From positions 1-14,309 of the forward strand of contig JABDIP010000098.1 of the NCBI GenBank assembly GCA_013003675.1: a stretch of 14,309 nucleotides of DNA, written 5' to 3'. Both the position numbers and the translations under genes were made by a program. The notes below the pieces were generated by a model. That model saw only the letters and a program-made list of their open reading frames with translations. It had not been told where the DNA came from and made no database searches. This document shows positions 6,735-14,068 of this stretch, piece after piece (the stretch's first letter is position 1; the number at the start of each line of letters is the position of its first letter). This DNA is from Inquilinus sp. (lineage in GTDB: Bacteria; Pseudomonadota; Alphaproteobacteria; DSM-16000; Inquilinaceae).

Positions 6735-8198
6735 TCAGAACAGATCGCCGGTGAATTCCACATGCGCCATCTTGCGCAGATCGGCAATCGCCTTGAGCGA
6801 ATCCACCAGCATGTCCTGTTCGCGCCGGGAGAGATCGTCGAGGTGCACATGGCTGCCGACGGCGCGCCCGGCCTTGAAATCGGCGATCTGCCGGCGCAGC
6901 AGAAGCCCGGTGATGTGGGCGAAGGCGCCGCGGAGATAGTCGTGCCGGTCGTCGTCAAGGACCTGCTTCTCGTGAAGCGCATCGATCCGGCGCAGGGTCG
7001 GCGTCTCCTCGATGCCCTCGCGCAGCGACAGGAGCCGCGCGCAATGCACGAGCGGCAGGGTGCCGGCGTGCTTCAGGTTGATCTCGCCCTTGTGCTCGGG
7101 ATCGCCCTTCTCGGCCACCAGCCGGCCGAACAGCCCGAGCGCGACACCGAGATGCGATTCCTCCGCCTCGTATAGCCGGCGGAGGAAGGGAGCGCTGGAC
7201 TTGGTCATCGCGGTGGTATCGGCGCGCAGCATCCGGGCCAGATCGAGATCGCCATAGAAGGCCTGGAAGTCGAAGAAGATATCGACCAGCCGGGCGATAT
7301 TCAGGCCGCTCTTGCGGCTCCATATCGCGAGTTGGCCGCGCCACTGGCGACTGGTTTTTCGCCACAGCGGATTGGTGGCCATCACATTGCCCGGGCATAG
7401 GGGGAAACCGACCGCGTCGAGATCGCGGGTCATCCGGTCGGCCAGTTCGATGAAAAAGGCGTCGATGGCGGTGTGTTTCCCGTCCGGGTAGTCGGCGAGG
7501 ACGAACCCGTTATCCTGATCGGGGTAGAGGAAGTTCTCCCCGCGGCCGCCCGACCCCATGATGATCGCCGCGAACCGCACCGGCGGATCGCCCCAGCCCT
7601 CATCGGCCATGGCGCGCAACGCGCCCTCGATCACACGCCGATGGATGTCGCGGTTTATGTGGCTCAACAGGCTCTGGATCTCGGGCGCCGGGACGTTGTC
7701 CTGGAACAGGCCGTCGGCCAGTTCGACCTGCGATGCCTTGATGCCCTGCAGTCCTTCGAGCGTGCCTTCCTGGCTGATGGCGTCGACTTGTTGCAGGATC
7801 TGCTCGGCGGCCACGGCCAACGCATCGGCCCGGTTGATGGTGCCGATCGGGCGGTTCATCCGGTCGACGACCGGCATGTGACGCCAGCCGAAGCGTCGCA
7901 TACGGGCGATCGCGTAGTAGAGGTAGTCGTCCGCGTAGACCGTCTTGACCGGCGCGGTCATCACCTCGCGCACCGGGTCGGTCGGCTGGCACTGAAACAC
8001 GATGCGCTGCGCGAGATCGCGTTCCGTGACGATGCCGCGCAGATCGCCGTCCGCATCGACGACGAGGGCGCTCGACTGATTCATCCCGACCATTTTCGAG
8101 ACCATCGACGAGATCGTGTCATCGATCTGGACGATGACCGGCTGCGGCCCGAGATGGTCTTGCACGATCTGCGAGAAGATTTTCGTCTGCGATCTCAT
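6735..8198 (-). CDS. CBS-pair / DUF294 nucleotidyltransferase-like protein
   Basis: The 487-residue cytoplasmic protein begins with two CBS repeats (about 18-68 and 80-132), which in this family bind adenine nucleotides. A DUF294 nucleotidyltransferase-like domain (about 150-290) has the motif GSGGRGE at 215-221 and DQD at 227-229, so the GS and two metal-binding Asp positions of the fold are kept. A helical DUF294 C-terminal domain covers about 330-475. Relatives are annotated as signal-transduction proteins, with GlnD/GlnE-like catalysis assumed from the fold. The substrate is unknown. Unlike many relatives it has no cyclic-nucleotide-binding domain at the N-terminus. It converges with the symporter-kinase, with only 22 bases between stops and no clear terminator. 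An AGAGG abuts the ATG at 8198, unusually close for a ribosome binding site. It probably works with the symporter and exonuclease module, as in acetate-uptake clusters. Confidence 0.9.
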   Translation of the reverse strand: MRSQTKIFSQIVQDHLGPQPVIVQIDDTISSMVSKMVGMNQSSALVVDADGDLRGIVTERDLAQRIVFQCQPTDPVREVMTAPVKTVYADDYLYYAIARMRRFGWRHMPVVDRMNRPIGTINRADALAVAAEQILQQVDAISQEGTLEGLQGIKASQVELADGLFQDNVPAPEIQSLLSHINRDIHRRVIEGALRAMADEGWGDPPVRFAAIIMGSGGRGENFLYPDQDNGFVLADYPDGKHTAIDAFFIELADRMTRDLDAVGFPLCPGNVMATNPLWRKTSRQWRGQLAIWSRKSGLNIARLVDIFFDFQAFYGDLDLARMLRADTTAMTKSSAPFLRRLYEAEESHLGVALGLFGRLVAEKGDPEHKGEINLKHAGTLPLVHCARLLSLREGIEETPTLRRIDALHEKQVLDDDRHDYLRGAFAHITGLLLRRQIADFKAGRAVGSHVHLDDLSRREQDMLVDSLKAIADLRKMAHVEFTGDLF

Positions 8199-8280
8199 CC
8201 TCTGGCCCTGTCTTCGGGTTCTCTCGTGCCGTCGCCCGGTGAACCGGCCTGGAGCGGCAAAACCAGCAGAAAAAGTATGC

Positions 8281-8286
8281 TATAGT
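8281..8286 (+). promoter_or_regulatory. Candidate -10 element in divergent gap
   Basis: TATAGT, inside the AT-rich stretch AAAAGTATGCTATAGTG, is a good -10 element in a GC-rich background. It lies 77 bases before the ATG at 8363. No clear -35 is seen at the expected distance (CAAAAC at 8258-8263). It would drive the plus-strand unknown gene. The same 164-base gap must also hold the promoter of the DUF294 gene, which I could not place. Confidence 0.3.
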
Positions 8287-8362
8287 GTGAAGAGACCGTA
8301 CCCTGGTTGGGCATGGTCGAAATTTGGCGGCAAATCAAGGTATAGGACGCAAGCGCCTCTCG

Positions 8363-8824
8363 ATGACTGGATTTTTCCAAACCCTGATCCATCCGGACCA
8401 CGAGGACGAACCGGAAAGGCTGCTGGTCATCAGCGCCGCCAACATCCTGGAGATCGGCGAGTTCCAACTTCTACAGCTCGCTCATTTCGACTGGTATGGG
8501 GCGGACATGCCGGAGGCCATGTTCGACCGCATGTTCTCGTCCTATATGGTGCACGGGATCATTCCTCCCTGGGCCCGCCATTACGCGCGGCAGATAATCG
8601 AACTCGATGAAGCGGGCCAGCTTGATTTCCGCGACCCGGCCTATCACCGCTACGACAGCGAGTACGTGACCTCGGTGCCGGACGGCGTGCGGAAGTTCTG
8701 CTACGCCAGCCTAATCCTGGTGGTTATGCTCGGCGGTGGCATCCTGATCAGCAGTCTCTCGACTTTCGAGGGCACATCTATCCTGCCGCCCTATTTCGAG
8801 CGCGGGGAACTCGAAATCCGCTAG
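8363..8824 (+). CDS. Unknown protein with one C-terminal membrane segment (153 aa)
   Basis: I do not recognise a named family. The 153-residue product has a soluble N-terminal part rich in aromatic and acidic residues (for example FDWYGADMPEAMFDRMF) and ends with one clear membrane segment (about residues 112-134), followed by a short tail. That suggests a C-terminally anchored inner-membrane protein with most of its mass in the cytoplasm. The frame is open upstream to a TTG at 8324, but I prefer the ATG at 8363. Neither start has a strong ribosome binding site. It is transcribed away from the DUF294 gene and followed after 43 bases by another small membrane protein, so the two may form an operon. 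No function can be given. Confidence 0.65.
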   Translation: MTGFFQTLIHPDHEDEPERLLVISAANILEIGEFQLLQLAHFDWYGADMPEAMFDRMFSSYMVHGIIPPWARHYARQIIELDEAGQLDFRDPAYHRYDSEYVTSVPDGVRKFCYASLILVVMLGGGILISSLSTFEGTSILPPYFERGELEIR

Positions 8825-8867
8825 GGTCGCCAGGCTTGCGGTTCGGAATCCAGGAAGGACAGAGGCG

Positions 8868-9074
8868 ATGTTCGAGTTTGCCGGCGAGTGGGAAATGCCG
8901 GTCAATATCATTTTTCTCGCCGTGACCGGGTTCATCGCCTGGCACGGCGTCCGATTTCGCGACGCGAAGGGCCGCACCGACTTCGTGCGGCTGCTGTTTG
9001 CCTGCATCGCCGCGACGTTCTTCTTCATGGTGCTTTTTCAGGACGTGCTCGGGCTGGTCCGCTTCAGCCCCTAG
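8868..9074 (+). CDS. Small membrane protein of unknown function (68 aa)
   Basis: The 68-residue product has two hydrophobic segments (about 11-26 and 42-64) separated by a short charged loop (RFRDAKGRTD). It looks like a helical hairpin in the inner membrane. AGGAAGG at 8852-8858 gives a ribosome binding site 9 bases before the ATG, which is better than for most genes here and supports the call. It follows the unknown protein ending at 8824 and converges with the TPR gene on the other strand. I recognise no family and cannot assign a function. Confidence 0.6.
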   Translation: MFEFAGEWEMPVNIIFLAVTGFIAWHGVRFRDAKGRTDFVRLLFACIAATFFFMVLFQDVLGLVRFSP

Positions 9075-9158
9075 TCACGATCGTTTCCGATCGAAATGAC
9101 CAGAGCCGTCAATCTTGATCCGACGCTCCAGGCCTGGGCCGCCCGGCGGAGGACCCGA

Positions 9159-9770
9159 TCAGGGTTTGTACATCCGCTGTTGGTCGTCGATCTCGGGGAT
9201 CCGCAAGACGCGTTCGGATTCCGGCAGCTGAAATTGGGAATGCAGATATTCCGCCCGATCGCGGACCGTCGATAGATCATCGGCACCATGCAGGATCTTG
9301 TGCACGATGCCCGGTCCGGAGACGGTCTCCACGTCGGTCTCTAGCGCTTCGATGTAGTCTTCCAGCGCCTTCTCGTACTCGCCGATCCGGTCATGGACGA
9401 TACCGCGATTGGCATAGGCGGCGGCGAGCACGCCGATTCCGGTGGCGTCGTCCGGCTCGGTCGTTCGGTGCAGGGTCTCGATCAGATAGTCCAGCTCGTC
9501 GATCGCGTCGGCGTACTGCTCGGTCTGGATGAAGACGAGGGCCCGGCCCATCAGCGCGCCGCGATGGTCCGGCGCCTCCTGCAGGGCCAGGCCGAAATGC
9601 TCGATTGCCTCGTCGAACAGGCCGTCTTCCAGGCGGTATGACCCGACCTCCGTATGATAGTCGCCGGGCGCTCTCTCGACATAGTCGTCGATCACGTCCC
9701 AGAAGACGAACATGAGAATGGTCGCCACAGCCATCAAGAAGATGAATCGGCGGAGGGTCCGGGCGTTCAT
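9159..9770 (-). CDS. Membrane-anchored TPR-repeat protein
   Basis: The 203-residue product starts with one membrane segment (about 10-28, in RFIFLMAVATILMFVFWDVI) and continues as a soluble domain with TPR-like helical repeats. Examples are GLFDEAIEHFGLALQEAPDHRGALMGRAL and the later YANRGIVHDRIGEYEKALEDYIEAL pattern. TPR domains mediate protein-protein contacts, and here the domain would sit next to the membrane, probably in the periplasm. The frame is open upstream to 9821, but the ATG at 9770 lies two bases past the stop of the preceding gene, which suggests coupled translation and fixes my choice of start. No enzyme motif is seen and the partner is unknown. Confidence 0.75.
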   Translation of the reverse strand: MNARTLRRFIFLMAVATILMFVFWDVIDDYVERAPGDYHTEVGSYRLEDGLFDEAIEHFGLALQEAPDHRGALMGRALVFIQTEQYADAIDELDYLIETLHRTTEPDDATGIGVLAAAYANRGIVHDRIGEYEKALEDYIEALETDVETVSGPGIVHKILHGADDLSTVRDRAEYLHSQFQLPESERVLRIPEIDDQQRMYKP

Positions 9771-9772
9771 CG

Positions 9773-10006
9773 TCAGTCGGAGAACAGATGGTTGACGTAG
9801 AGGGCCGAGAACACGAAGCACAGCAGGGCGGCGGTGAACCCCGCCCGTCGCCGCAGCCGCTCGCGCTCCGGTTCCTCGATGGGCGCGGTACGCTCGGCGC
9901 GTCGCACCTGCAGGATCCAGATCAGTTTTCGGACCGGCAGGAACAGGGCGATCGTCAAGGCCAGCACCCAGATTACCGCCAGGTTTCTATCGAACAGAGC
10001 TTCCAT
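9773..10006 (-). CDS. Small two-helix membrane protein (77 aa)
   Basis: The 77-residue product has two membrane segments (about 9-30 and 56-72) flanking a very basic and acidic loop (RRAERTAPIEEPERERLRRR). I recognise no family. The frame is open upstream to 10120, but that extension runs into the symporter terminator, so the ATG at 10006 is preferred. It directly precedes the TPR gene, with its stop two bases before the next start, so the two proteins are probably made together and may form a membrane complex. It is separated from the symporter gene upstream by a strong terminator, so it should have its own promoter in the roughly 80 bases before it. I could not locate that promoter. Confidence 0.6.
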   Translation of the reverse strand: MEALFDRNLAVIWVLALTIALFLPVRKLIWILQVRRAERTAPIEEPERERLRRRAGFTAALLCFVFSALYVNHLFSD

Positions 10007-10080
10007 GGACCAGTTTCGTGATCGTGCGGGTGACCGATCATACCAGGGCGCCCGTGCCCGATGAAGCCGGCCGGCCGGCC

Positions 10081-10114
10081 AAAAAAGAAAGGGGAGGCCC
10101 AAGGGCCTCCCCTT
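10081..10114 (-). terminator. Intrinsic terminator of the symporter gene
   Basis: GGGGAGGCCC at 10091-10100 and its exact complement GGGCCTCCCC at 10103-10112 form a perfect 10-base stem with a two-base spacer, extended by two A-T pairs. Read on the minus strand, the hairpin is followed by TTTCTTTTTT (10090 down to 10081). It begins 22 bases after the symporter stop, so it is a strong Rho-independent terminator that separates the symporter from the 77-residue gene. Confidence 0.9.
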
Positions 10115-10135
10115 CTTCAAAGGTCGAACGACGGG

Positions 10136-12100
10136 TCAGGACCCAGGCGCCGCCTTCTGCGGCCCGACGTCGCCGATATCCTCGACGATCGCCTCGAACT
10201 CGGTTGTCGGGACCGTGGACATCTCCATCTTGTAGGCAAGGAACCACATCATGCCCACGCCCAGCAGCCAGAACAGGATCTGCCAGGCCCAGATCGACGG
10301 GATGCCGAAGGTCCAGGTGGCCGAGTCGCCCGGCGTGCCGAACAGCGTGTTGCCGATCACCGCACCGGGGCCGATGCCGAAGAACATCCATGCCAGGGCG
10401 ACGATCCAGGCCGCCGGCACCAGCTTCTTCTTGTCCGCCGACAGACCGGCATGCTGCCGCAGGAAGCTATGGAACTTCATGCGGTGGCTGAGGTCCGCCT
10501 CGTTCTGCGTCATCGTCGAGACGACCACGCAGACCAGGATGTTGAAGATGATGCCCCACCCGGCCGAGTGGATGGTCCAGGGCCAGCGGCCCCAGGCCAG
10601 TTCAAGGCCGACCCAGCCGGCGATGGTCTGACCGAAGGTCTCGGTGAAGATCACGCCGAGCAGGCCCGCTGCCAGCCCCCACGTGGCACCCTGCCGGGTG
10701 ATCCACGGCAACCAGCACACGGCGGCAAGAGACGGCCACATCTGGAAGCCGAACGCGACCGCCAATCCGCCCAGCAACACAAGCGCGTCGCTGGAGAACG
10801 TGGCGACCGTCAGCGCCGACAACACGATGACGGCAACGCCGGCACGACCGAACGTCTTCTGCGTCGCATGGTCGGCGTTCGGGTACAGATACCGCTTGAT
10901 GAGATCGCGGGTCAGCATCCCGCCCGCCGTCGACATATACGCGGCACCGGTGGATTGCATTGCCGCCAGCGCGCACACCGCCAGCAGGCCGACCAGCGCC
11001 GGCGCGGTGTCGGCCATCAGGTTGAAGTAGAACGGCACCAGCGAATCAGGCTTGCCGGCTACGCTCCCCGGGATCACCGAAGAGATGGCGAGGCCCGCGT
11101 CGGTCACCGCCGGGTTGGCGCCCAGAAGGTGCGCGCCCATGCCCTGGAAGGCGGTGAAGAAAAACAGGATCAGGCCGATGGCGAACGACGAGGCCCAGAC
11201 CTGCTGCGGCGCGAATGGTTTCGGCGACTTGTTGCCGAACGCCCACATGGTGAATGCCGGAGCAGACTGAATGCCCATCAGCGCGAACATGTAGGTGAGC
11301 ACCATGATGCCGGTCCACAGACCGCCGGTCGGCGTCTCCTTGCCGAGTCCGGCGGTGAACTGGATCACGCCGGGGATGGCGAAATAGGCGTTGTGTCCAT
11401 CCTCGGTCACGCCCCACCTGCCCACGTCGGACGCCGCCAGCCGGGCGAACCCTTCATTGAGCGCGGTCCAGCCGCCGACCGCGTCGAGAGCGATGAAGCC
11501 GGTAATGATGATGCCGAGAGCGAGCAGGATGCACTGCACCGTGTCGACATAGGCGACCGCTTTCAGGCCACCGGAGGCGACATAGATCAGCACGACCAGC
11601 GACAACACCCACATGCCGACGTTCTGGCTGATCAGGCCATCGGTGAGGACGTTGAACAGGAAGCCCGAGGCGCCGAGCTGGACGCCGAGATAAGGAATCG
11701 AGAAGAGCAGGGCGACGAGGACCGTCAGGATGCGGATTGCATCGCCGCGGAAATAGTCGGAGAGCATCTCGCCCGGCGTCACGTAGCCGAACCGCTTGCC
11801 CAGCATCCACTGCCGCTTCAGGAACATCACCCCGGTGAACGGAATGGTGATCGTGTAGAACGAAGCGTAGGCGTACTGGAAGCCGTCACGGTAGACGAGG
11901 CCGGGGTGGCCCATGAACGTCCAGCCGGAGAAGGACGTCGCGGTGGCCGCCAGGACGAACACCCAGACCGACAAACCCCGTCCGGCGATGAAGTAGTCGC
12001 TGGCCGATTTGGCCTGGGTCATCCCCTTGATGCCCCAGAAGATACAATAGGCCCAATACGCAGCGACGAATGCGAAAAGCCAGATAACCTTCGGTGCCAT
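10136..12100 (-). CDS. Sodium:solute symporter, probable monocarboxylate/short-chain fatty acid uptake
   Basis: This 654-residue polytopic inner-membrane protein belongs to the sodium:solute symporter family. Typical family stretches are ATATSFSGWTFMGHPGLVYR (about 52-71), GGLKAVAYVDTVQ (177-189) and AAMQSTGAAYMSTAGGM (379-395). About 13-15 membrane helices are predicted along its length. No kinase domain is attached, unlike the protein at 3956. At 654 residues it is longer than MctP/ActP-type carriers of about 550, with the extra length in the C-terminal part (a soluble loop near 525-550 and a hydrophilic tail). It starts at ATG 12100 after a G-rich stretch about 9 bases upstream and ends before a strong terminator, so it is monocistronic. 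It is divergent from an ScfR-type regulator. From that I infer a short-chain fatty acid or other monocarboxylate as substrate. The sequence alone does not prove the substrate. Confidence 0.88.
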   Translation of the reverse strand: MAPKVIWLFAFVAAYWAYCIFWGIKGMTQAKSASDYFIAGRGLSVWVFVLAATATSFSGWTFMGHPGLVYRDGFQYAYASFYTITIPFTGVMFLKRQWMLGKRFGYVTPGEMLSDYFRGDAIRILTVLVALLFSIPYLGVQLGASGFLFNVLTDGLISQNVGMWVLSLVVLIYVASGGLKAVAYVDTVQCILLALGIIITGFIALDAVGGWTALNEGFARLAASDVGRWGVTEDGHNAYFAIPGVIQFTAGLGKETPTGGLWTGIMVLTYMFALMGIQSAPAFTMWAFGNKSPKPFAPQQVWASSFAIGLILFFFTAFQGMGAHLLGANPAVTDAGLAISSVIPGSVAGKPDSLVPFYFNLMADTAPALVGLLAVCALAAMQSTGAAYMSTAGGMLTRDLIKRYLYPNADHATQKTFGRAGVAVIVLSALTVATFSSDALVLLGGLAVAFGFQMWPSLAAVCWLPWITRQGATWGLAAGLLGVIFTETFGQTIAGWVGLELAWGRWPWTIHSAGWGIIFNILVCVVVSTMTQNEADLSHRMKFHSFLRQHAGLSADKKKLVPAAWIVALAWMFFGIGPGAVIGNTLFGTPGDSATWTFGIPSIWAWQILFWLLGVGMMWFLAYKMEMSTVPTTEFEAIVEDIGDVGPQKAAPGS

Positions 12101-12168
12101 TCTTAAAGCCCCCCCATTTTTTGGTTATCTCCCTATGGCCGGCTGGCCTTCGGGCATGCGCCAACGCC

Positions 12169-12197
12169 TCTGCAAACGCGGCGGTAAGCTTGTAAAC
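12169..12197. promoter_or_regulatory. Paired TG(C/T)AAA operator-like elements, symporter side
   Basis: TCTGCAAA at 12169-12176 and CTTGTAAA at 12189-12196 have their TG(C/T)AAA cores exactly 20 bases apart, two helical turns, so they lie on the same DNA face. They differ by one and two bases from TTTGCAAA, the core I recall for ScfR-family regulators (PccR, RamB). The second overlaps the candidate -10 of the symporter promoter and the first lies downstream of it. Repression by the adjacent regulator would fit. That the regulator binds here is inference. Confidence 0.45.
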
Positions 12198-12223
12198 TAT
12201 TCACATCAGAATTTTATTGTCAA
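12196..12223 (-). promoter_or_regulatory. Candidate promoter of the symporter gene
   Basis: On the minus strand a perfect TTGACA (12223 down to 12218) is followed after 16 bases by AATAGT (12201 down to 12196), four of six matches to a -10. The start of transcription would be near 12190, with a leader of about 90 bases. The surrounding sequence is markedly AT-rich for this genome. The -10 overlaps an operator-like TTGTAAAC. Confidence 0.5.
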
Positions 12224-12260
12224 TTACGACGGGGCGAGGCAAGAAAAACAGTGTGAATGA

Positions 12261-12290
12261 TTGACTTCTCCGGGCGAGCGTTTGTAAATT
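12261..12290 (+). promoter_or_regulatory. Candidate promoter of the ScfR-type regulator gene
   Basis: TTGACT at 12261-12266 is a good -35. With an 18-base spacer the -10 would be TAAATT at 12285-12290 (four of six), or GTAAAT with a 17-base spacer. Either lies inside the tandem TTGTAAATTC repeats, so a protein bound there would block the promoter. Autorepression is the simplest reading. The leader to the TTG start would be about 25 bases. Confidence 0.45.
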
Positions 12291-12301
12291 CTTGTAAATT
12301 C
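12282..12301 (+). repeat. Tandem 10-base repeat TTGTAAATTC, operator-like
   Basis: TTGTAAATTC occurs twice in direct tandem (12282-12291 and 12292-12301), a period of one helical turn. With its preceding T the first copy gives TTTGTAAA, one base from the TTTGCAAA core recalled for ScfR-family operators. The second gives CTTGTAAA. The repeat covers the -10 region of the regulator promoter and ends 20 bases before its start codon, as expected for an autoregulatory operator. Confidence 0.5.
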
Positions 12302-12321
12302 TTCCTGTCCGGGGAACGTCG

Positions 12322-13923
12322 TTGGCGGAAACGTCCTTGCTGGGGAGCAAAGTTCGCCGGTTGCGTCGCCAGCGCGGCCTCACCCAGGTCGAGATGGCGA
12401 AGCGGTTGCAGCTCTCGACAAGCTATCTGAATCTCATCGAGCACGGACGGCGACCGTTGACCCGGGCCGTGCTGGCCAAGCTCGACAGGGCGTTCGGGGT
12501 CGATCCCGCCGCCTTTGCCGACGATCAGGAAGTGCGCCAGCTGGACGGCTTGGCGGAGGTCTTCGCCGACCCGATCTTCCGCGGGATCGGGCTCGAACAC
12601 GGAGAACTCCGTACCCTGGTCGGCCAGTCACCGTCCACGTGCCGAGCCGTTGTCGAGCTTTACCGCGCCTATCGCGATGCCCGAGACGACGCGCAAGCCC
12701 TCGCCGAACGTCTCTCCGAGGGCAGCTTTCTGACCACTTCGGCGCATGAACTGCGCACCTTGATGACGTCGATTCGGTCGGTCGCCGAAATCCTGCGGGA
12801 CTACGAGGATCTCGACGCGCGCAAGCGCCGGCAGTTCGTCGACGTGCTGGTCGACGAATCGGGTCAGCTCACGGCGGTGATCAACCAGATGCTCCATCTG
12901 GTCTCGGGCGGCGACGGTTGGCCGGCACTCGATGCGACGACGCCGGCCGCCGAGGTCGACGAATTCATCCAGCAGCACGAGAACCACTTCACCGAGATCG
13001 ACGCCGTCGCGGAAGCCTTGCGATTCACGGCCGGCGTTGGTTCTCCGGGCCTCTACGACTGGCTCGTACGCCATTTGTCGACCGAGCATGGCATCTCGGT
13101 CGAGGTGACGGAGAGTAACGCCGAGGCCGGACCGCTGTTCCGATTCGACCCGGTCGGGCGGCGCTTGCTGTTGTCGGAGCTGCTCGCGCCCCCGAGCCGG
13201 CGCTTTCAAGTCGCCAGACAGATCGGGTTGCTGTCCTTCGGCGATATCTTCGATCGCCTTCTCGCCGAGTTGCAGCCCCGAACCGGGGAAGCCAGGGCGG
13301 TATGCCGGGACATGCTGGCCAGCTATTTCGCCGGCGCCCTGACGATGCCCTATGAACCGTTTCGCCAAGCGGCGCTTGAGTCGCGTCACGACATCGACCG
13401 CTTGTGCGCGCGCTTCGACGCCAGTTTCGAACAGGTCTGCCACCGCCTGTGCACGCTGCAACGTCCCGGCGCGCGCGGCGTTCCATTCCACTTCCTGCGT
13501 GTCGACGTCGCCGGCAACGTGTCCAAACGCTACACCGGCTCGGGGATCAGGATCGCCCAATCCGGCAGCGTGTGTCCGCGCTGGAACGTCCACGGCGCAT
13601 TCCTCAGTCCCGGAACGATTCAGCGGCACGTCCTGCAGATGCCGGGCGGCCTGGCATATTTTTGCCTGGCGCGGACGGTGGCCGGACCCGGTGGAGAGGG
13701 GTTTCCGGCAACCTGGTTCGCGGTCCAGATCGGCTGCGAAATGTCGCGGGCCCGGGACATGGTCTACAGCGACGGCTTCGATCTCGGCGACGAGGGCGCC
13801 TATGTGCCGGCCGGCGTGAGTTGCCGGATCTGCGAGCGCACCAATTGCCGCCAGCGGGCCGCGGCGCCGATCTTTCAGCGTTTTGCGGCTGGCGGCGCCC
13901 CGGACGGCGACACGCGCCATTGA
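12322..13923 (+). CDS. ScfR-family (short-chain fatty acyl-CoA) regulator with inserted HisKA/DHp domain
   Basis: The 533-residue protein begins with an XRE-type helix-turn-helix (about 8-62). A degenerate ImmA/IrrE (M78-like) domain spans about 240-350; the usual HExxH is absent (RFQVARQIGLL near 294-304), as I recall for this family. The C-terminal DUF2083-type region has CPRWNVHGAF (418-427), QIGCEMSRA (469-477) and the Cys motif CRICERTNCRQRA (501-513). This is the layout of PccR/RamB/ScfR regulators, which control propionate, acetate or glyoxylate genes in response to acyl-CoA. Those are usually about 470 residues. The extra 60 here are a clear histidine-kinase DHp module (about 135-195, SAHELRTLMTSIR with His142) and no ATPase domain follows. 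An in-frame stop at 12295 and no ATG or GTG before the HTH leave TTG 12322 as start, after GGGGA. It is divergent from the symporter, its likely target. Confidence 0.9.
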   Translation: MAETSLLGSKVRRLRRQRGLTQVEMAKRLQLSTSYLNLIEHGRRPLTRAVLAKLDRAFGVDPAAFADDQEVRQLDGLAEVFADPIFRGIGLEHGELRTLVGQSPSTCRAVVELYRAYRDARDDAQALAERLSEGSFLTTSAHELRTLMTSIRSVAEILRDYEDLDARKRRQFVDVLVDESGQLTAVINQMLHLVSGGDGWPALDATTPAAEVDEFIQQHENHFTEIDAVAEALRFTAGVGSPGLYDWLVRHLSTEHGISVEVTESNAEAGPLFRFDPVGRRLLLSELLAPPSRRFQVARQIGLLSFGDIFDRLLAELQPRTGEARAVCRDMLASYFAGALTMPYEPFRQAALESRHDIDRLCARFDASFEQVCHRLCTLQRPGARGVPFHFLRVDVAGNVSKRYTGSGIRIAQSGSVCPRWNVHGAFLSPGTIQRHVLQMPGGLAYFCLARTVAGPGGEGFPATWFAVQIGCEMSRARDMVYSDGFDLGDEGAYVPAGVSCRICERTNCRQRAAAPIFQRFAAGGAPDGDTRH

Positions 13924-14056
13924 ACGGCCCCGGGGTGCGCCGCCGGCCCGCGACCGATCATTGCACTGGGCCGGATCGATCGTGACCCATATGATGGCTG
14001 TCGACGCGATCGGCGACGGTTCGTGCAGCCTCGTGGACGCGGCCGTATCACCGACC

Positions 14057-14062
14057 AGGAGG
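14057..14062 (+). promoter_or_regulatory. Strong ribosome binding site (AGGAGG)
   Basis: A perfect AGGAGG lies six bases before the ATG at 14069. It fixes the start of the sugar-binding protein gene and suggests high expression. The 145 bases between the regulator stop and this gene show no other gene or clear promoter. Confidence 0.85.
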
Positions 14063-14068
14063 TCCCAG

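Noticed and set aside
9078..9093. Inverted repeat CGATCG-TTTC-CGATCG between convergent genes
   Set aside because: The stem is only six bases and no T-tract follows on either strand. It is too weak to call a terminator.
10061..12106. Long plus-strand open frame (681 codons) opposite the second symporter gene
   Set aside because: The composition is dominated by Arg, Gln, His, Asp and Gly with no family features. The minus strand encodes a clear symporter, and the frame runs through its terminator.
12472..13850. Possibility that the regulator is a frameshifted fusion of a kinase fragment and a transcription factor
   Set aside because: The frame is continuous with normal codon use, and complete domains lie on both sides of the insert. 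It looks like a genuine domain insertion.
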